A stretch of 45,312 bases of DNA from an uncultured Gammaproteobacteria bacterium (lineage in GTDB: Bacteria; Pseudomonadota; Gammaproteobacteria; GCA-002705445; GCA-002716945): positions 1 through 45,312 of the forward strand of contig CACOMO010000001.1 in the NCBI GenBank assembly GCA_902628335.1. Reading direction: 5' to 3'. A program made the position numbers and the translations under genes. Below are positions 16,440 through 25,152 of the stretch, in pieces; the stretch's first letter is position 1, and each line of letters begins with the position of its first letter. Under the pieces are notes generated by a model, which saw nothing but the letters and a program-made list of their open reading frames with translations, ran no database searches and had not been told where the DNA came from.

Positions 16440-19015
16440 TTTAGTCTCCCACAACATCTTTTATATTTTTTGCCGGAACCACATGGACAGGGAGCATTTC
16501 TTGACACATCTTTATCATCAATGGCTGATCTTGTATTTTGAGGTACAGCACTATTTTTTCTTGTATCATTAATTGCAACATTATCTTTTATCTTTATCCT
16601 TGCTAAGATTTTTAGAGTTTCATAATTATTTGTATATAACATTTCCTCAAACATCTCAAAGGATTCTCTTTTATACTCGTTTTTTGGATTCTTTTGTGCA
16701 TATCCTCTTAGTCCAATGCTTTGTCTTAAATAATCCATTGCATTAAGATGATTTCTCCAATCTTCATCAATTACTGTTAGAAAAATGTTTCTTTCAAGTT
16801 CTGTTTTGTCAGAATTATTAATTATCGACATATTATTCTCAATTTTTAAGAGAATGCAATCATAAATTACTTTTACTATTTTTTCAAAATTATTATCAAT
16901 ATTGATGAAAGTTGATTCATCTATATTTAGAAGGAATTCTGCATTAAGAAATTCTATTAGTTCTGATAAATCTTGATTTTGACCTGTTGCATTGTGCGAT
17001 AGATGAGATTTAGCTATGTTATGTGATATTTCATCAGTCATTGATCTAATAATTTTGTCAAAATTACTCAAACTTAGTATCTGATTTCTTTGATTATATA
17101 TTATTTTTCTCTGATCATTCGAAATATCATCATACTCGAGAAGTGTTTTACGTATATCAAAATTATGTGCTTCTACGCGTTTTTGCGCATTCTCTATGGA
17201 TTTTGATACCCATTTATGCTCTATAGCCTCTCCTTTTTGCATACCTAGTTTCTTCATTATTTCACTCACTCTCTCAGATGCAAAGATTCTCATTAAACTA
17301 TCTTCCAGAGAGAGGAAAAATTTTGTCTCTCCAGGATCACCTTGCCTTCCTGATCTTCCTCTTAGTTGATTATCCACTCTCCTTGACTCATGTCTCTCTG
17401 TACCAATAATATATAAACCACCAAGATCTTTTACTTTATCTTTTTCATCTGTGTCTTTACTGTTAACATTAGGATCTTTAATTTTTCCTCCGAGGACAAT
17501 ATCTGTTCCTCTTCCTGCCATATTAGTAGCTATAGTCACAGATCCTAGTTTTCCTGCTTGAGCAATTATTTCTGCTTCTTTTTGATGGTGTTTTGCATTC
17601 AAGACAGAGTGTGTAACTCCCTGCTTCTTAAGTAATTTAGAAAGATATTCTGATGCTTCAATAGATGTTGTCCCAACTAGTACTGGTTGTTTTTTTCGAT
17701 TTATGCTTGTTATAGATTCGAGTATTGCTTTATATTTTTCGTCGCTTGTCAAATAAATAAGATCTACATGATCATTTCTGATCATTTTCATATGTGTTGG
17801 TATTACCACTACTTCAAGATTATATATTTGCTGAAATTCTAGAGCTTCAGTATCTGCTGTACCAGTCATTCCTGAGAGTTTATCAAATAATCTAAAATAA
17901 TTTTGGAAAGTAATTGATGCATATGTTTGATTTTCATTTTGAATAGAGACTTTTTCTTTTGCTTCAATAGACTGATGAAGACCCTCAGACCAACGTCTCC
18001 CTGGCATTTTTCTCCCAGAAAATTCATCAATTATAACAACAGCATCATTTTCAACCACATAGTCAATATCAATTTGATATATGAGATTAGCTCTTAGGCT
18101 AGAATTAAATATTTGAAGTAGTTGAATATTTTTCGGATTATAAAGATTATCGTTATTATCGATATATTTATGTTTCATTAGTAGAGATTCAATTTCTGCA
18201 TGACCATTTTCAGTCAATGAAACATTCTTTTGCTTCTCATCAAGAATATAAAAATCATCTTTCAGATTATTATTTATAAATAATTGAGCAAGTTTGTTTA
18301 TTTTATGATACAAGTTTGTTGATTCATTTGCTGAACCTGAAATTATCAGAGGAGTTCTAGCCTCGTCAATTAAAACTGAATCAACTTCATCTATGATAGC
18401 ATAAGATAATTTCCCCTGTACTTTATCAGAGAGAGAGTAAACCATATTATCTCTTAAATAATCAAATCCAAATTCATTATTTGTACCGTATACTATATCT
18501 TTTGAGTATTGCTCTTTTTTTTCGACTACGTCCATATCGCTTGTGATAACACCAACACTCAAACCAAGATATGAATAAATTTTTCCCATCCACTCAGAAT
18601 CTCTTCTGGCAAGGTAATCATTCACGGTTATTATAAAAACTGGTTCAGTTGAAAGTGAGTTTAAATATGCCGGAAGTGTTGATACTAGGGTCTTACCCTC
18701 TCCCGTTTTCATTTCTGCAATCTTGCCAAAATGCAGTGCGATACCTCCAAGAATCTGTTCATCGTAATGCCTCATTCCAAGAGTCCGCACAGAAGCCTCT
18801 CTCACAAGCGCGAAAGCTTCGGGAAGTAGATCATCAAGATTACCGGATTTGGCATACTCTGCTTTTAAATGGAATGTGATTTCTTTTAATTCCTCTTGAG
18901 ATAGACATTGATATTTACTCTCCAGTGAATTTATTTTGATCACAATAGGCTTGTACTCGCTCAACAACCTTGAGTTTCTAGAACCAAATATTTTTTGAAG
19001 TAAAGAGTTCAACAT
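16436..19015 (-). CDS. secA: Preprotein translocase ATPase SecA
   Basis: SecA drives unfolded proteins through SecYEG. At 859 residues it is slightly shorter than E. coli SecA. Visible parts are the N-terminal GMRHYDEQILGGIALHFG, Walker A MKTGEGKTL, the Walker B region AIIDEVDSVLIDEARTPLI, the preprotein-binding domain, the second motor domain with TNMAGRGTDIVLGGK and GTERHESRRVDNQLRGRSGRQG, and a C-terminal zinc-binding tail CPCGSGKKYKRCC that binds SecB and phospholipid in relatives. It is divergent from dciA with a 56-base spacer, and argJ is coupled to its stop. Confidence 0.98.
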   Translation of the reverse strand: MLNSLLQKIFGSRNSRLLSEYKPIVIKINSLESKYQCLSQEELKEITFHLKAEYAKSGNLDDLLPEAFALVREASVRTLGMRHYDEQILGGIALHFGKIAEMKTGEGKTLVSTLPAYLNSLSTEPVFIITVNDYLARRDSEWMGKIYSYLGLSVGVITSDMDVVEKKEQYSKDIVYGTNNEFGFDYLRDNMVYSLSDKVQGKLSYAIIDEVDSVLIDEARTPLIISGSANESTNLYHKINKLAQLFINNNLKDDFYILDEKQKNVSLTENGHAEIESLLMKHKYIDNNDNLYNPKNIQLLQIFNSSLRANLIYQIDIDYVVENDAVVIIDEFSGRKMPGRRWSEGLHQSIEAKEKVSIQNENQTYASITFQNYFRLFDKLSGMTGTADTEALEFQQIYNLEVVVIPTHMKMIRNDHVDLIYLTSDEKYKAILESITSINRKKQPVLVGTTSIEASEYLSKLLKKQGVTHSVLNAKHHQKEAEIIAQAGKLGSVTIATNMAGRGTDIVLGGKIKDPNVNSKDTDEKDKVKDLGGLYIIGTERHESRRVDNQLRGRSGRQGDPGETKFFLSLEDSLMRIFASERVSEIMKKLGMQKGEAIEHKWVSKSIENAQKRVEAHNFDIRKTLLEYDDISNDQRKIIYNQRNQILSLSNFDKIIRSMTDEISHNIAKSHLSHNATGQNQDLSELIEFLNAEFLLNIDESTFINIDNNFEKIVKVIYDCILLKIENNMSIINNSDKTELERNIFLTVIDEDWRNHLNAMDYLRQSIGLRGYAQKNPKNEYKRESFEMFEEMLYTNNYETLKILARIKIKDNVAINDTRKNSAVPQNTRSAIDDKDVSRNAPCPCGSGKKYKRCCGRLK
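16446..16450 (-). promoter_or_regulatory. argJ: Ribosome binding site deciding the argJ start
   Basis: GGGAG stands six bases before the ATG at 16439, inside the last codons of secA. It lies after the alternative upstream ATG at 16457, so it can only serve the shorter argJ form. Confidence 0.7.
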
Positions 19016-19026
19016 TCTTAATTTTA

Positions 19027-19056
19027 TTGCTCATTAATAATAAATTGTCGTACAAT
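19027..19056 (+). promoter_or_regulatory. Putative dciA promoter
   Basis: TTGCTC (19027-19032), an 18-base spacer and TACAAT (19051-19056), with the dciA ATG at 19072. This gives a leader of roughly ten bases. The spacer is shared with the divergent secA start, for which no clear promoter was found. Confidence 0.4.
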
Positions 19057-19071
19057 AGAGTATAGATTGTC

Positions 19072-19338
19072 ATGAAAAAAATATCATCATATTTACCTCA
19101 GCATGTTATTAATAAAAGAGAATTATTGATTAAAATTACCCATGATCTTCATGGAATTATGTCAAATGAAATTAAAAAAAGTATTTCAGTCATATCATTC
19201 AAAGACCATATTTTGACCATTTCTTGTGATGATAGTTCGATTGCAACTTTAGTACGATTTGAAAAGCACCATTACATGACACACATAAATGCAAAAAAGT
19301 ATGTGAGATTAGACGATATCAGATTTTGTGTGAGTTAG
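19072..19338 (+). CDS. dciA: DUF721 / DciA-like replicative helicase loader (short form)
   Basis: A small basic 88-residue protein assigned to DUF721, the family of DciA, the ancestral loader of the DnaB replicative helicase. The evidence is position plus pattern: in Pseudomonas and relatives a DUF721 gene lies between lpxC and secA, as here. The C-terminal part has the strand-helix-strand look of the domain (ISFKDHILTISCDDSSIATLVRFEKHHYMTHIN, then VRLDDIRFCVS). It is shorter than most members, with almost nothing outside the domain. One base separates its stop from the convergent lpxC stop. The assignment is moderately sure. Confidence 0.65.
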   Translation: MKKISSYLPQHVINKRELLIKITHDLHGIMSNEIKKSISVISFKDHILTISCDDSSIATLVRFEKHHYMTHINAKKYVRLDDIRFCVS

Positions 19339-19339
19339 G

Positions 19340-20254
19340 TCAATCAACCAATAATGGTTCTGGAGAGGTATATAGTATTGGTGACTTTGTGACATCCTCA
19401 ATAATAACCTCTTCCCACGCTTCCTGATTATTATCCAATTCCCTCAGTAATAAATTATTCAAATGATGCCCGGATTTATAGGCCGAGAAAGAACCAATTA
19501 ATCCATGGCCAAGTAAATACAAATCACCAATAGCATCTAGAATTTTGTGTTTTACAAACTCGTCTTGGAACCTCACACCCTCATCATTAACAACTCTATA
19601 ATCATCTATAACGACTGCATTATTAACGCTACCACCAAGAGCTAAATTATTTTTTCGTAAATTCTCGATATCTCTAACAAAACCAAAAGTTCTTGCACGA
19701 CTAACTTGGCTTAAGTACGAAACTGATGAAAAATCAATTTCTGAAGATTGAGATGAATTATCAAATGCTGGGTGATTAAAATCAATTGTAAATGCAACTT
19801 TGAAACCATCAAACGGCTCAATTCTTGCCCATTTCTCATTTTGTCTAACTTCTATAGGCTTGATGACCTTTATGAATTTTTTCGGTGCATTTTGCTCTTT
19901 AATACCAGCAGATTGAATCATAAATACGAATGGTCTTGCACTACCATCCATAATAGGGACCTCAGGTCCATCTAGTTGGATTATGGCATTATCAATACCA
20001 AGACCTGCAAGTGCTGATAAAAGATGCTCTACTGTCGATATTTTCACTTCATCATTTGATAGTGATGTTTGTAATCTAGTATCGTTGACATTGTCAAATG
20101 AAGCTTTGATAGGATTACTTTTAGTATCGGTTCGTATAAATGTGATTCCTGTATCTGCATCAGCTGGCATTAGAGTTAGAGATACCTTTTTACCAGTGTG
20201 TAATCCCACGCCTGATGCATTTATTTTACTTGATAATGTTCTTTGTCTAAGCAT
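19340..20254 (-). CDS. lpxC: UDP-3-O-acyl-N-acetylglucosamine deacetylase LpxC
   Basis: Zinc enzyme for the committed step of lipid A synthesis. The 304-residue protein has normal length. Zinc ligands are seen in TVEHLLSAL (H77) and [16 protein letters not shown] (histidine and aspartate). [10 protein letters not shown] near the N-terminus and [13 protein letters not shown] are conserved. It ends the dcw cluster as usual, but is preceded by ftsA rather than ftsZ, with a 103-base spacer that contains a possible promoter. Confidence 0.97.
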   Translation of the reverse strand: MLRQRTLSSKINASGVGLHTGKKVSLTLMPADADTGITFIRTDTKSNPIKASFDNVNDTRLQTSLSNDEVKISTVEHLLSALAGLGIDNAIIQLDGPEVPIMDGSARPFVFMIQSAGIKEQNAPKKFIKVIKPIEVRQNEKWARIEPFDGFKVAFTIDFNHPAFDNSSQSSEIDFSSVSYLSQVSRARTFGFVRDIENLRKNNLALGGSVNNAVVIDDYRVVNDEGVRFQDEFVKHKILDAIGDLYLLGHGLIGSFSAYKSGHHLNNLLLRELDNNQEAWEEVIIEDVTKSPILYTSPEPLLVD

Positions 20255-20357
20255 TTGTCTATAAATTCACTATATTTTAAAGGTTTTCAGTCAAAATGTT
20301 AAGCTTTATGAGTATTTTCAGACCTCTTACGTAATATTATTAGACCAAATTATAACC
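20255..20357. other. Spacer between ftsA and lpxC where ftsZ normally lies
   Basis: In nearly all gammaproteobacteria ftsZ occupies this junction. Here 103 bases hold no ORF and no trace of ftsZ in either direction. A TATAAT on the minus strand at 20349-20354 could serve lpxC, with a long leader; its -35 (TTTTCA at 16 bases) is poor. Confidence 0.6.
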
Positions 20358-21605
20358 CTATAGTTCTCTGTGAAAATACGAAGATATTCTACTCCAGGTC
20401 TTGTACAAATATGTTAAAAATGGATTTTTAGGAAGTTTTCTATGAGGCATTTTTTTGAGTTGCTCATCCCTATATAGTAGAAGGCCCACAGCTGTCGAAA
20501 ATCTCGTCAAGCCATTCAGATTAGTGATGCCAGGTATTGGCTTTGGGCTACCAATCCTGACTGGAATATTATATTTTTTCTCTGTGTAACTGTCTAACCC
20601 CTGTAATTTTGAGCCACCACCAGTGATCACGATCCCTGCACGGATACTTGATGAATAACCACTAGATTCAATCTCTTTTATTAGTTGTGATAATATTTCA
20701 TCCATACGACACGTTATTATGTGTGTGAGTGATGATTTTGAAATCTCTGTATCCGGTTTATCAGAGACAGATGGAACAGAAATAACTTTTTGGTCGTCAT
20801 CAATAGAGTTTATTAAGGATCCATCTGATATCTTGATTTCTTCAGCAGCTTCAAGTGATGTTCTTAAACCTATTCTGATGTCATTTGTAACATTTTTTCC
20901 AGCAATTGGTATCACGGCTGAATGTTTTATATCTCCCTCAGTAAAAATTGCAACATCGGTTGTGCCACCACCAATATCAACAAGACAAACTCCTAAAGAT
21001 CTCTCTTCCTCAGTTAAAACCGAATAACTAGATGCGACTGGTTGCAAAACGTATTGGTCCACATCTAAAAGACTGTTCTCAATACATTTTGTTAAATTTT
21101 TCTTTGCTGTGGAAGAACATGTTATTAAATGAACATTTACTCCTAATCTCTTTCCAGCCATTCCAACTGGTTCTCTGATGCCTGTTTGACCATCAATTGT
21201 AAAATATTGTGGAATGATATGAAGGATTTCTTGATCTTCTGGAATACTAATATCTGACGCCATATCAATGACCTTCTCTTTATCTTCTTCTGTAACTTCG
21301 TCATTGAGAATATTTACATCTGAGTTTCCGTTGTAACTCTGAATGTGGCTTCCAGCTATCCCAGTTGTGACTGATTCGAATTTAATTGTAGCCATTGTAG
21401 ACGCTTTATCTTTTGCTCTGCGTATACTGTTTACGGTAGCTCCGATTTCAGATATCACTCCTTTATTAAGACCCTCACATACCTCTTGGCCGACACCTAT
21501 GATACGAAGATTATTATCCTCGTCATAATCTGCTACTAAGCATAGTACTTTGCTTGTACCGATATCGAGAGCAATAATGACTTCATCGTTGTAGTTGTTA
21601 GACAT
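20358..21605 (-). CDS. ftsA: Cell division protein FtsA
   Basis: Actin-like protein that ties FtsZ filaments to the membrane and starts divisome maturation. The 415 residues show the actin-fold phosphate and adenosine motifs: IIALDIGTSKVLCLVADY at the start, VCLVDIGGGTTDVAIFTEG near residue 203 and GIVITGGGSKLQGL. The SHMA-type 1C domain lies between residues about 80 and 165. The C-terminal amphipathic membrane helix is present (NPFLTYLYKTWSRISSYF). It follows ftsQ by 18 bases. Its usual partner ftsZ is not downstream but 11.5 kb upstream in the same cluster. Confidence 0.97.
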   Translation of the reverse strand: MSNNYNDEVIIALDIGTSKVLCLVADYDEDNNLRIIGVGQEVCEGLNKGVISEIGATVNSIRRAKDKASTMATIKFESVTTGIAGSHIQSYNGNSDVNILNDEVTEEDKEKVIDMASDISIPEDQEILHIIPQYFTIDGQTGIREPVGMAGKRLGVNVHLITCSSTAKKNLTKCIENSLLDVDQYVLQPVASSYSVLTEEERSLGVCLVDIGGGTTDVAIFTEGDIKHSAVIPIAGKNVTNDIRIGLRTSLEAAEEIKISDGSLINSIDDDQKVISVPSVSDKPDTEISKSSLTHIITCRMDEILSQLIKEIESSGYSSSIRAGIVITGGGSKLQGLDSYTEKKYNIPVRIGSPKPIPGITNLNGLTRFSTAVGLLLYRDEQLKKMPHRKLPKNPFLTYLYKTWSRISSYFHREL

Positions 21606-21623
21606 ATTTTATAATACCATCAT

Positions 21624-22277
21624 TTACCGTACTGCAAAACCAGTCGGATATCTTAAATCAACGTGAATTTTTTTTCTATTTTTCAATTTACTTTCAAAAT
21701 CAGGATAAATAGAAACAAATTCTCCTATTTTATCTGGGTATCTTGAATATCTAACAGTTATTGTTAGATTTTCCGACTTAATTTCCAGCATATCGTCTTG
21801 TTTGGAGAGTGCCAGAACAGCTTCATCGATATCTAATAGGTATGATTGTATAGATTGGAATAATTCATACATTTCCTGATATCCGTAATCATTACTTGAT
21901 AATTCTAGTATATTTTTGACTGGAAAATTAGGAGTAGAAAAACTTTTCATATCTCTATTTACATAATTCAGCTCATTCCACAAAAATAATGGTTCATGTT
22001 CGATTATCTTTACAGTTAAATTGTCTGGTGGTTTTATTGAAATTTGTGAATACTTTACCCAAGGGATTTTTTCAAATTCACTTTTTTGATATCTTAAATC
22101 GATATTGTATAATTTTTTGCCCATTAGATGCTTTGCTCGTTCTGTGATTAATTGAACATCAGCAAAATTGAATTCACCCTCTATATCTACTTTATCAATA
22201 GTAGAAGTTAAATCTCTGTGATTTATGAAATAAAAGCCTGCAACAATAATAGTAAATAGAAAAAAAAGTCTAATCAT
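21624..22277 (-). CDS. ftsQ: Cell division protein FtsQ (short)
   Basis: Bitopic divisome protein that scaffolds FtsL and FtsB. There is a very short cytoplasmic start, one membrane helix (about residues 3-18) and a periplasmic POTRA domain (STIDKVDIEGEFNFADVQLITERA through PPDNLTVKIIEHEPLFLWN), followed by the beta domain ending in HVDLRYPTGFAVR. At 217 residues it is shorter than the E. coli protein (276), mainly because the cytoplasmic tail is almost absent. It overlaps ddl by eight bases. Confidence 0.92.
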   Translation of the reverse strand: MIRLFFLFTIIVAGFYFINHRDLTSTIDKVDIEGEFNFADVQLITERAKHLMGKKLYNIDLRYQKSEFEKIPWVKYSQISIKPPDNLTVKIIEHEPLFLWNELNYVNRDMKSFSTPNFPVKNILELSSNDYGYQEMYELFQSIQSYLLDIDEAVLALSKQDDMLEIKSENLTITVRYSRYPDKIGEFVSIYPDFESKLKNRKKIHVDLRYPTGFAVR

Positions 22278-23223
22278 TTTTAGTCAATAGAATTGTTTCT
22301 ATGAGCTCTAAGTATGTCCATCCAATTTTATGAGCAGACATTGGAACTAGGCTATGACTAGTCATGCCTGGTATAGAATTTAGCTCAATTAATTTTATAT
22401 TCTTAGCTTTATCTAAGAAGAAATCTATTCGTCCCCATCCATCAGATCCAAGAGTCTTAAACGCACTCATACAAATATTTTTTATTTTATCTTCAAATTC
22501 TCTCTCGAATGATGGAAAAGAAAATCTTGTGTCGTCATCTTCATACTTTGCTTGATAATTATAAAATTCTCTCGAAGTATCAATTTTTATTATAGGGAGA
22601 ACCTCATTATTCACTATTGGTGCAGTATATTCATTACCTACAACAAATTCCTCAATAAAATAATCATCTAGTTTAATATCGTTATAATAACTACTAATTG
22701 ATGACAAGAGGTTTTTAATACTAGTAACATCTAAGTCATCTATTTTAAGAATTTCTATACCTACACTTGATCCTGATGAAATTGGTTTGACAATAATTTT
22801 TTCGCTGTTTTGTATCTCTTGTAAAAAGTTTTCATTGATCTCAGATAAAATTGAATAATGGGGTGTAGGAATATTTTGCTTCACCCATTTATCTTTTGTT
22901 ACTATTTTATTAAATGACATGTTTGAAGAATTAGAATCTGAACCAACATACTTCACATTAGCATTATCAAGATATGATTGAACAAGACCATCCTCTCCTC
23001 CAACGCCATGCATTAGATTGAATACCAAATCTATCTGATTAGTTTTAATTGATCTTATCAGTAAAGACTCGTCTTTTGAGTGAAAATCCATAATTGTAAC
23101 TTTATATCCATTACTCAACAACGCATCATACACTGCTTTACCGCTGGTTAGCGAAATTTCTCGCTCATCTGACCAGCCGCCACACAATACAAGGATATTT
23201 TTCTTTTTAAGTTCTTCTTTCAT
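22270..23223 (-). CDS. ddl: D-alanine--D-alanine ligase
   Basis: ATP-grasp ligase that makes the D-Ala-D-Ala dipeptide for peptidoglycan. The 317 residues include LCGGWSDEREISLTSG at the start, FNLMHGVGGEDG, the ATP-grasp lysine and loop VKPISSGSSVGIEI, and the metal site SDGWGRIDFFLDKAKNIKLIELNSIPGMTSHSLVP. The loop SYYNDIKLDDYFIEEFV contains the expected E-E pair. It sits between murB and ftsQ, the normal ddlB position. Confidence 0.96.
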   Translation of the reverse strand: MKEELKKKNILVLCGGWSDEREISLTSGKAVYDALLSNGYKVTIMDFHSKDESLLIRSIKTNQIDLVFNLMHGVGGEDGLVQSYLDNANVKYVGSDSNSSNMSFNKIVTKDKWVKQNIPTPHYSILSEINENFLQEIQNSEKIIVKPISSGSSVGIEILKIDDLDVTSIKNLLSSISSYYNDIKLDDYFIEEFVVGNEYTAPIVNNEVLPIIKIDTSREFYNYQAKYEDDDTRFSFPSFEREFEDKIKNICMSAFKTLGSDGWGRIDFFLDKAKNIKLIELNSIPGMTSHSLVPMSAHKIGWTYLELIETILLTKND

Positions 23224-23224
23224 A

Positions 23225-24076
23225 TTAATAAATGCATATTTCTTTTTCTAATCTAATTTTATGTTGTTGATAAATGTCTGTTTGAATTATTTTTATTAGT
23301 TTTTCTAGATCGTTACAGGAACCTGAACCATCATTTATAAAATAATTACAATGTTTATTCGAAATATATATACCACCATATCTTTTTTTGCTTAACTGTG
23401 ATTTGTCAATTAATGCACTTGCAGAAATATTTTTTTTAGGATTCTTGAAAATACATCCTGAGGACCATTGATTTATCGGTTGTGTTTTCTTTCTCTTATC
23501 ACTAAATTCATTAAGTAAATGTTTTTGAAACTTACGTTTTTTGTTAATTTTAAAAAAAACATCTATAAATGCTGATGTGCCTTGCATACATACCTTTCTG
23601 TATGAATAATCGAATTTTGATTTATCGAGTTTGACTAAATCAAATTTTTTATCCAATATAGTAACATATTGAACATTGTCCCAAATCTCAGCACCAAAAG
23701 CTCCTGCATTCATCCTAAGAGCACCTCCAACTGTTCCCGGGATACCATAGAGAAATTCAAAACCTGGTATATCATTTCTATGAGCGAATTTTGCTAGTTT
23801 TGCACACGAAATGCCAGCACTTGCATAAATATTGTTTGATCCAATTAGAGATAGCGAATTTTTAAGTTTTTTGAAACATACTAGGTCATTTTTATAACCA
23901 ATATCTTTGAAAGCGATATTAGATCCATTGCCAAGAATTAATGTTTTTTTCTTTTTTAAAATATTTTTTATTGCTTTTATCTCACTATGATTCTCAGGAA
24001 AATAAATGACTTTAGCTGGCCCTCCAATTTTAATTGTATTATATTTTTTTAGGGACACATTTTGTAAAATTTTCAT
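23225..24076 (-). CDS. murB: UDP-N-acetylenolpyruvoylglucosamine reductase MurB
   Basis: FAD enzyme that reduces UDP-GlcNAc-enolpyruvate to UDP-MurNAc. The 283-residue length and lack of the extra E. coli-type insertions suggest a type II MurB. Motifs are NTIKIGGPAKVIYF, LGNGSNIAF, GIPGTVGGALRMNAGAFGAE (FAD binding), the YSYRKVC tyrosine-arginine, the catalytic serine region QWSSGCIFKNP, and IDKSQLSKKRYGG. It overlaps murG by four bases. In many relatives murC comes between murG and murB; here that place is empty. Very lysine-rich. Confidence 0.95.
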   Translation of the reverse strand: MKILQNVSLKKYNTIKIGGPAKVIYFPENHSEIKAIKNILKKKKTLILGNGSNIAFKDIGYKNDLVCFKKLKNSLSLIGSNNIYASAGISCAKLAKFAHRNDIPGFEFLYGIPGTVGGALRMNAGAFGAEIWDNVQYVTILDKKFDLVKLDKSKFDYSYRKVCMQGTSAFIDVFFKINKKRKFQKHLLNEFSDKRKKTQPINQWSSGCIFKNPKKNISASALIDKSQLSKKRYGGIYISNKHCNYFINDGSGSCNDLEKLIKIIQTDIYQQHKIRLEKEICIY

Positions 24077-25152
24077 TTCTCTTTTAAATATTGGGAGTTA
24101 GTCTCTATAATAATATCTTTACCATTATATGGTAGCACTGTCTTAATATTTTGTGCTAGAGCATATAATCTTGATTCACTATTAAGTAACAAGTTAATAG
24201 TCGTAACAAAGTTTTCAATAAAATGATCATCTTGCCTTAGTGTTATTGCCGCTGAGTTATTCGACAAATACTCAGCATTTTTATACTGATGATCATCAGT
24301 AGCATATGGGTATGGTACAAGAACACATGCTCTACCAATAACACTTAATTCTGAGAGCGTTGTTGATCCAGACCGACAGATAACGAGAGTAGACCAATCA
24401 AACAAATCTCTCATTTGATCTGAATACTCTATCACTGATGATTTAATACCATAATCGTGATATTTTTTTTGAGTGTCTTCGAGTTTACCATTGCCGCAAA
24501 TATGCTTCACCTCAAACCTATCTCTTGAGAAATGTGATAATGCAAAAGGTAAAATACTATTGAAATATGCTGAACCCTGACTACCACCTAAAACTAGTAT
24601 CTTCAAAAAAAATGAATTTGAGGTATAAATATCCTCAGGTTTTGTACAATTCGTTAGCTCTGATCGAATCAGACTCCCAGAATGAATGATTTTTGTGTTA
24701 AATTTTTTAAAACTACCAGGAAATGTCTCAAATACTGTATCTGCAAAGTAATAACAGATTTTGTTAGCAGTTCCTGCAATTGCGTTTTGCTCATGTATTA
24801 CCCGTGGTATTCTCATCAAGAAAGCTATGATAATTCCAGGTAAACTTATATATCCTCCAAATCCAATTACTAGATTTGGTTTACTTTTTTTCAATATACT
24901 TAAAACTTGTACGAATGATATTAATAAATATGAGAGTGATGTTATTTTTTCGATTACTCGTTTTCCTCGGAAACCTTTTGATCTTATATGAATGAGGTCA
25001 ATTTTTTCTTTATCGATGATTTCATTTTCAATACCATCTTTTGTTCCAATCCAAATTACTTTATAATTTTTTAAAAGATATTCTTGTGCAAGCGTGTAGG
25101 CTGGATAAACATGTCCTCCAGTACCACTTGAAAATATTGCTACAGTTTTCAT
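24073..25152 (-). CDS. murG: Lipid II synthase MurG (glycosyltransferase)
   Basis: MurG adds GlcNAc to lipid I on the inner face of the membrane. The protein starts at the ATG at 25152 (MKTVAIFSSGTGGHVYPA), which shares a base with the ftsW stop (TGATG). An upstream in-frame ATG would run 25 codons back into ftsW without family resemblance and is rejected. The resulting 359 residues match the family. GxGGHxxPA near the start, VIGFGGYISLPGIIIA, HEQNAIAGTANK, VLGGSQGS and the donor-site CRSGSTTLSELSVIGRACVLVPYPYATDDHQYKNAEYL are intact. Confidence 0.96.
   Translation of the reverse strand: MKTVAIFSSGTGGHVYPAYTLAQEYLLKNYKVIWIGTKDGIENEIIDKEKIDLIHIRSKGFRGKRVIEKITSLSYLLISFVQVLSILKKSKPNLVIGFGGYISLPGIIIAFLMRIPRVIHEQNAIAGTANKICYYFADTVFETFPGSFKKFNTKIIHSGSLIRSELTNCTKPEDIYTSNSFFLKILVLGGSQGSAYFNSILPFALSHFSRDRFEVKHICGNGKLEDTQKKYHDYGIKSSVIEYSDQMRDLFDWSTLVICRSGSTTLSELSVIGRACVLVPYPYATDDHQYKNAEYLSNNSAAITLRQDDHFIENFVTTINLLLNSESRLYALAQNIKTVLPYNGKDIIIETNSQYLKEK

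Noticed and set aside
20255-20357. Possible remnant of ftsZ between ftsA and lpxC
   Set aside because: All frames were read for FtsZ motifs; none were found and stops are frequent.
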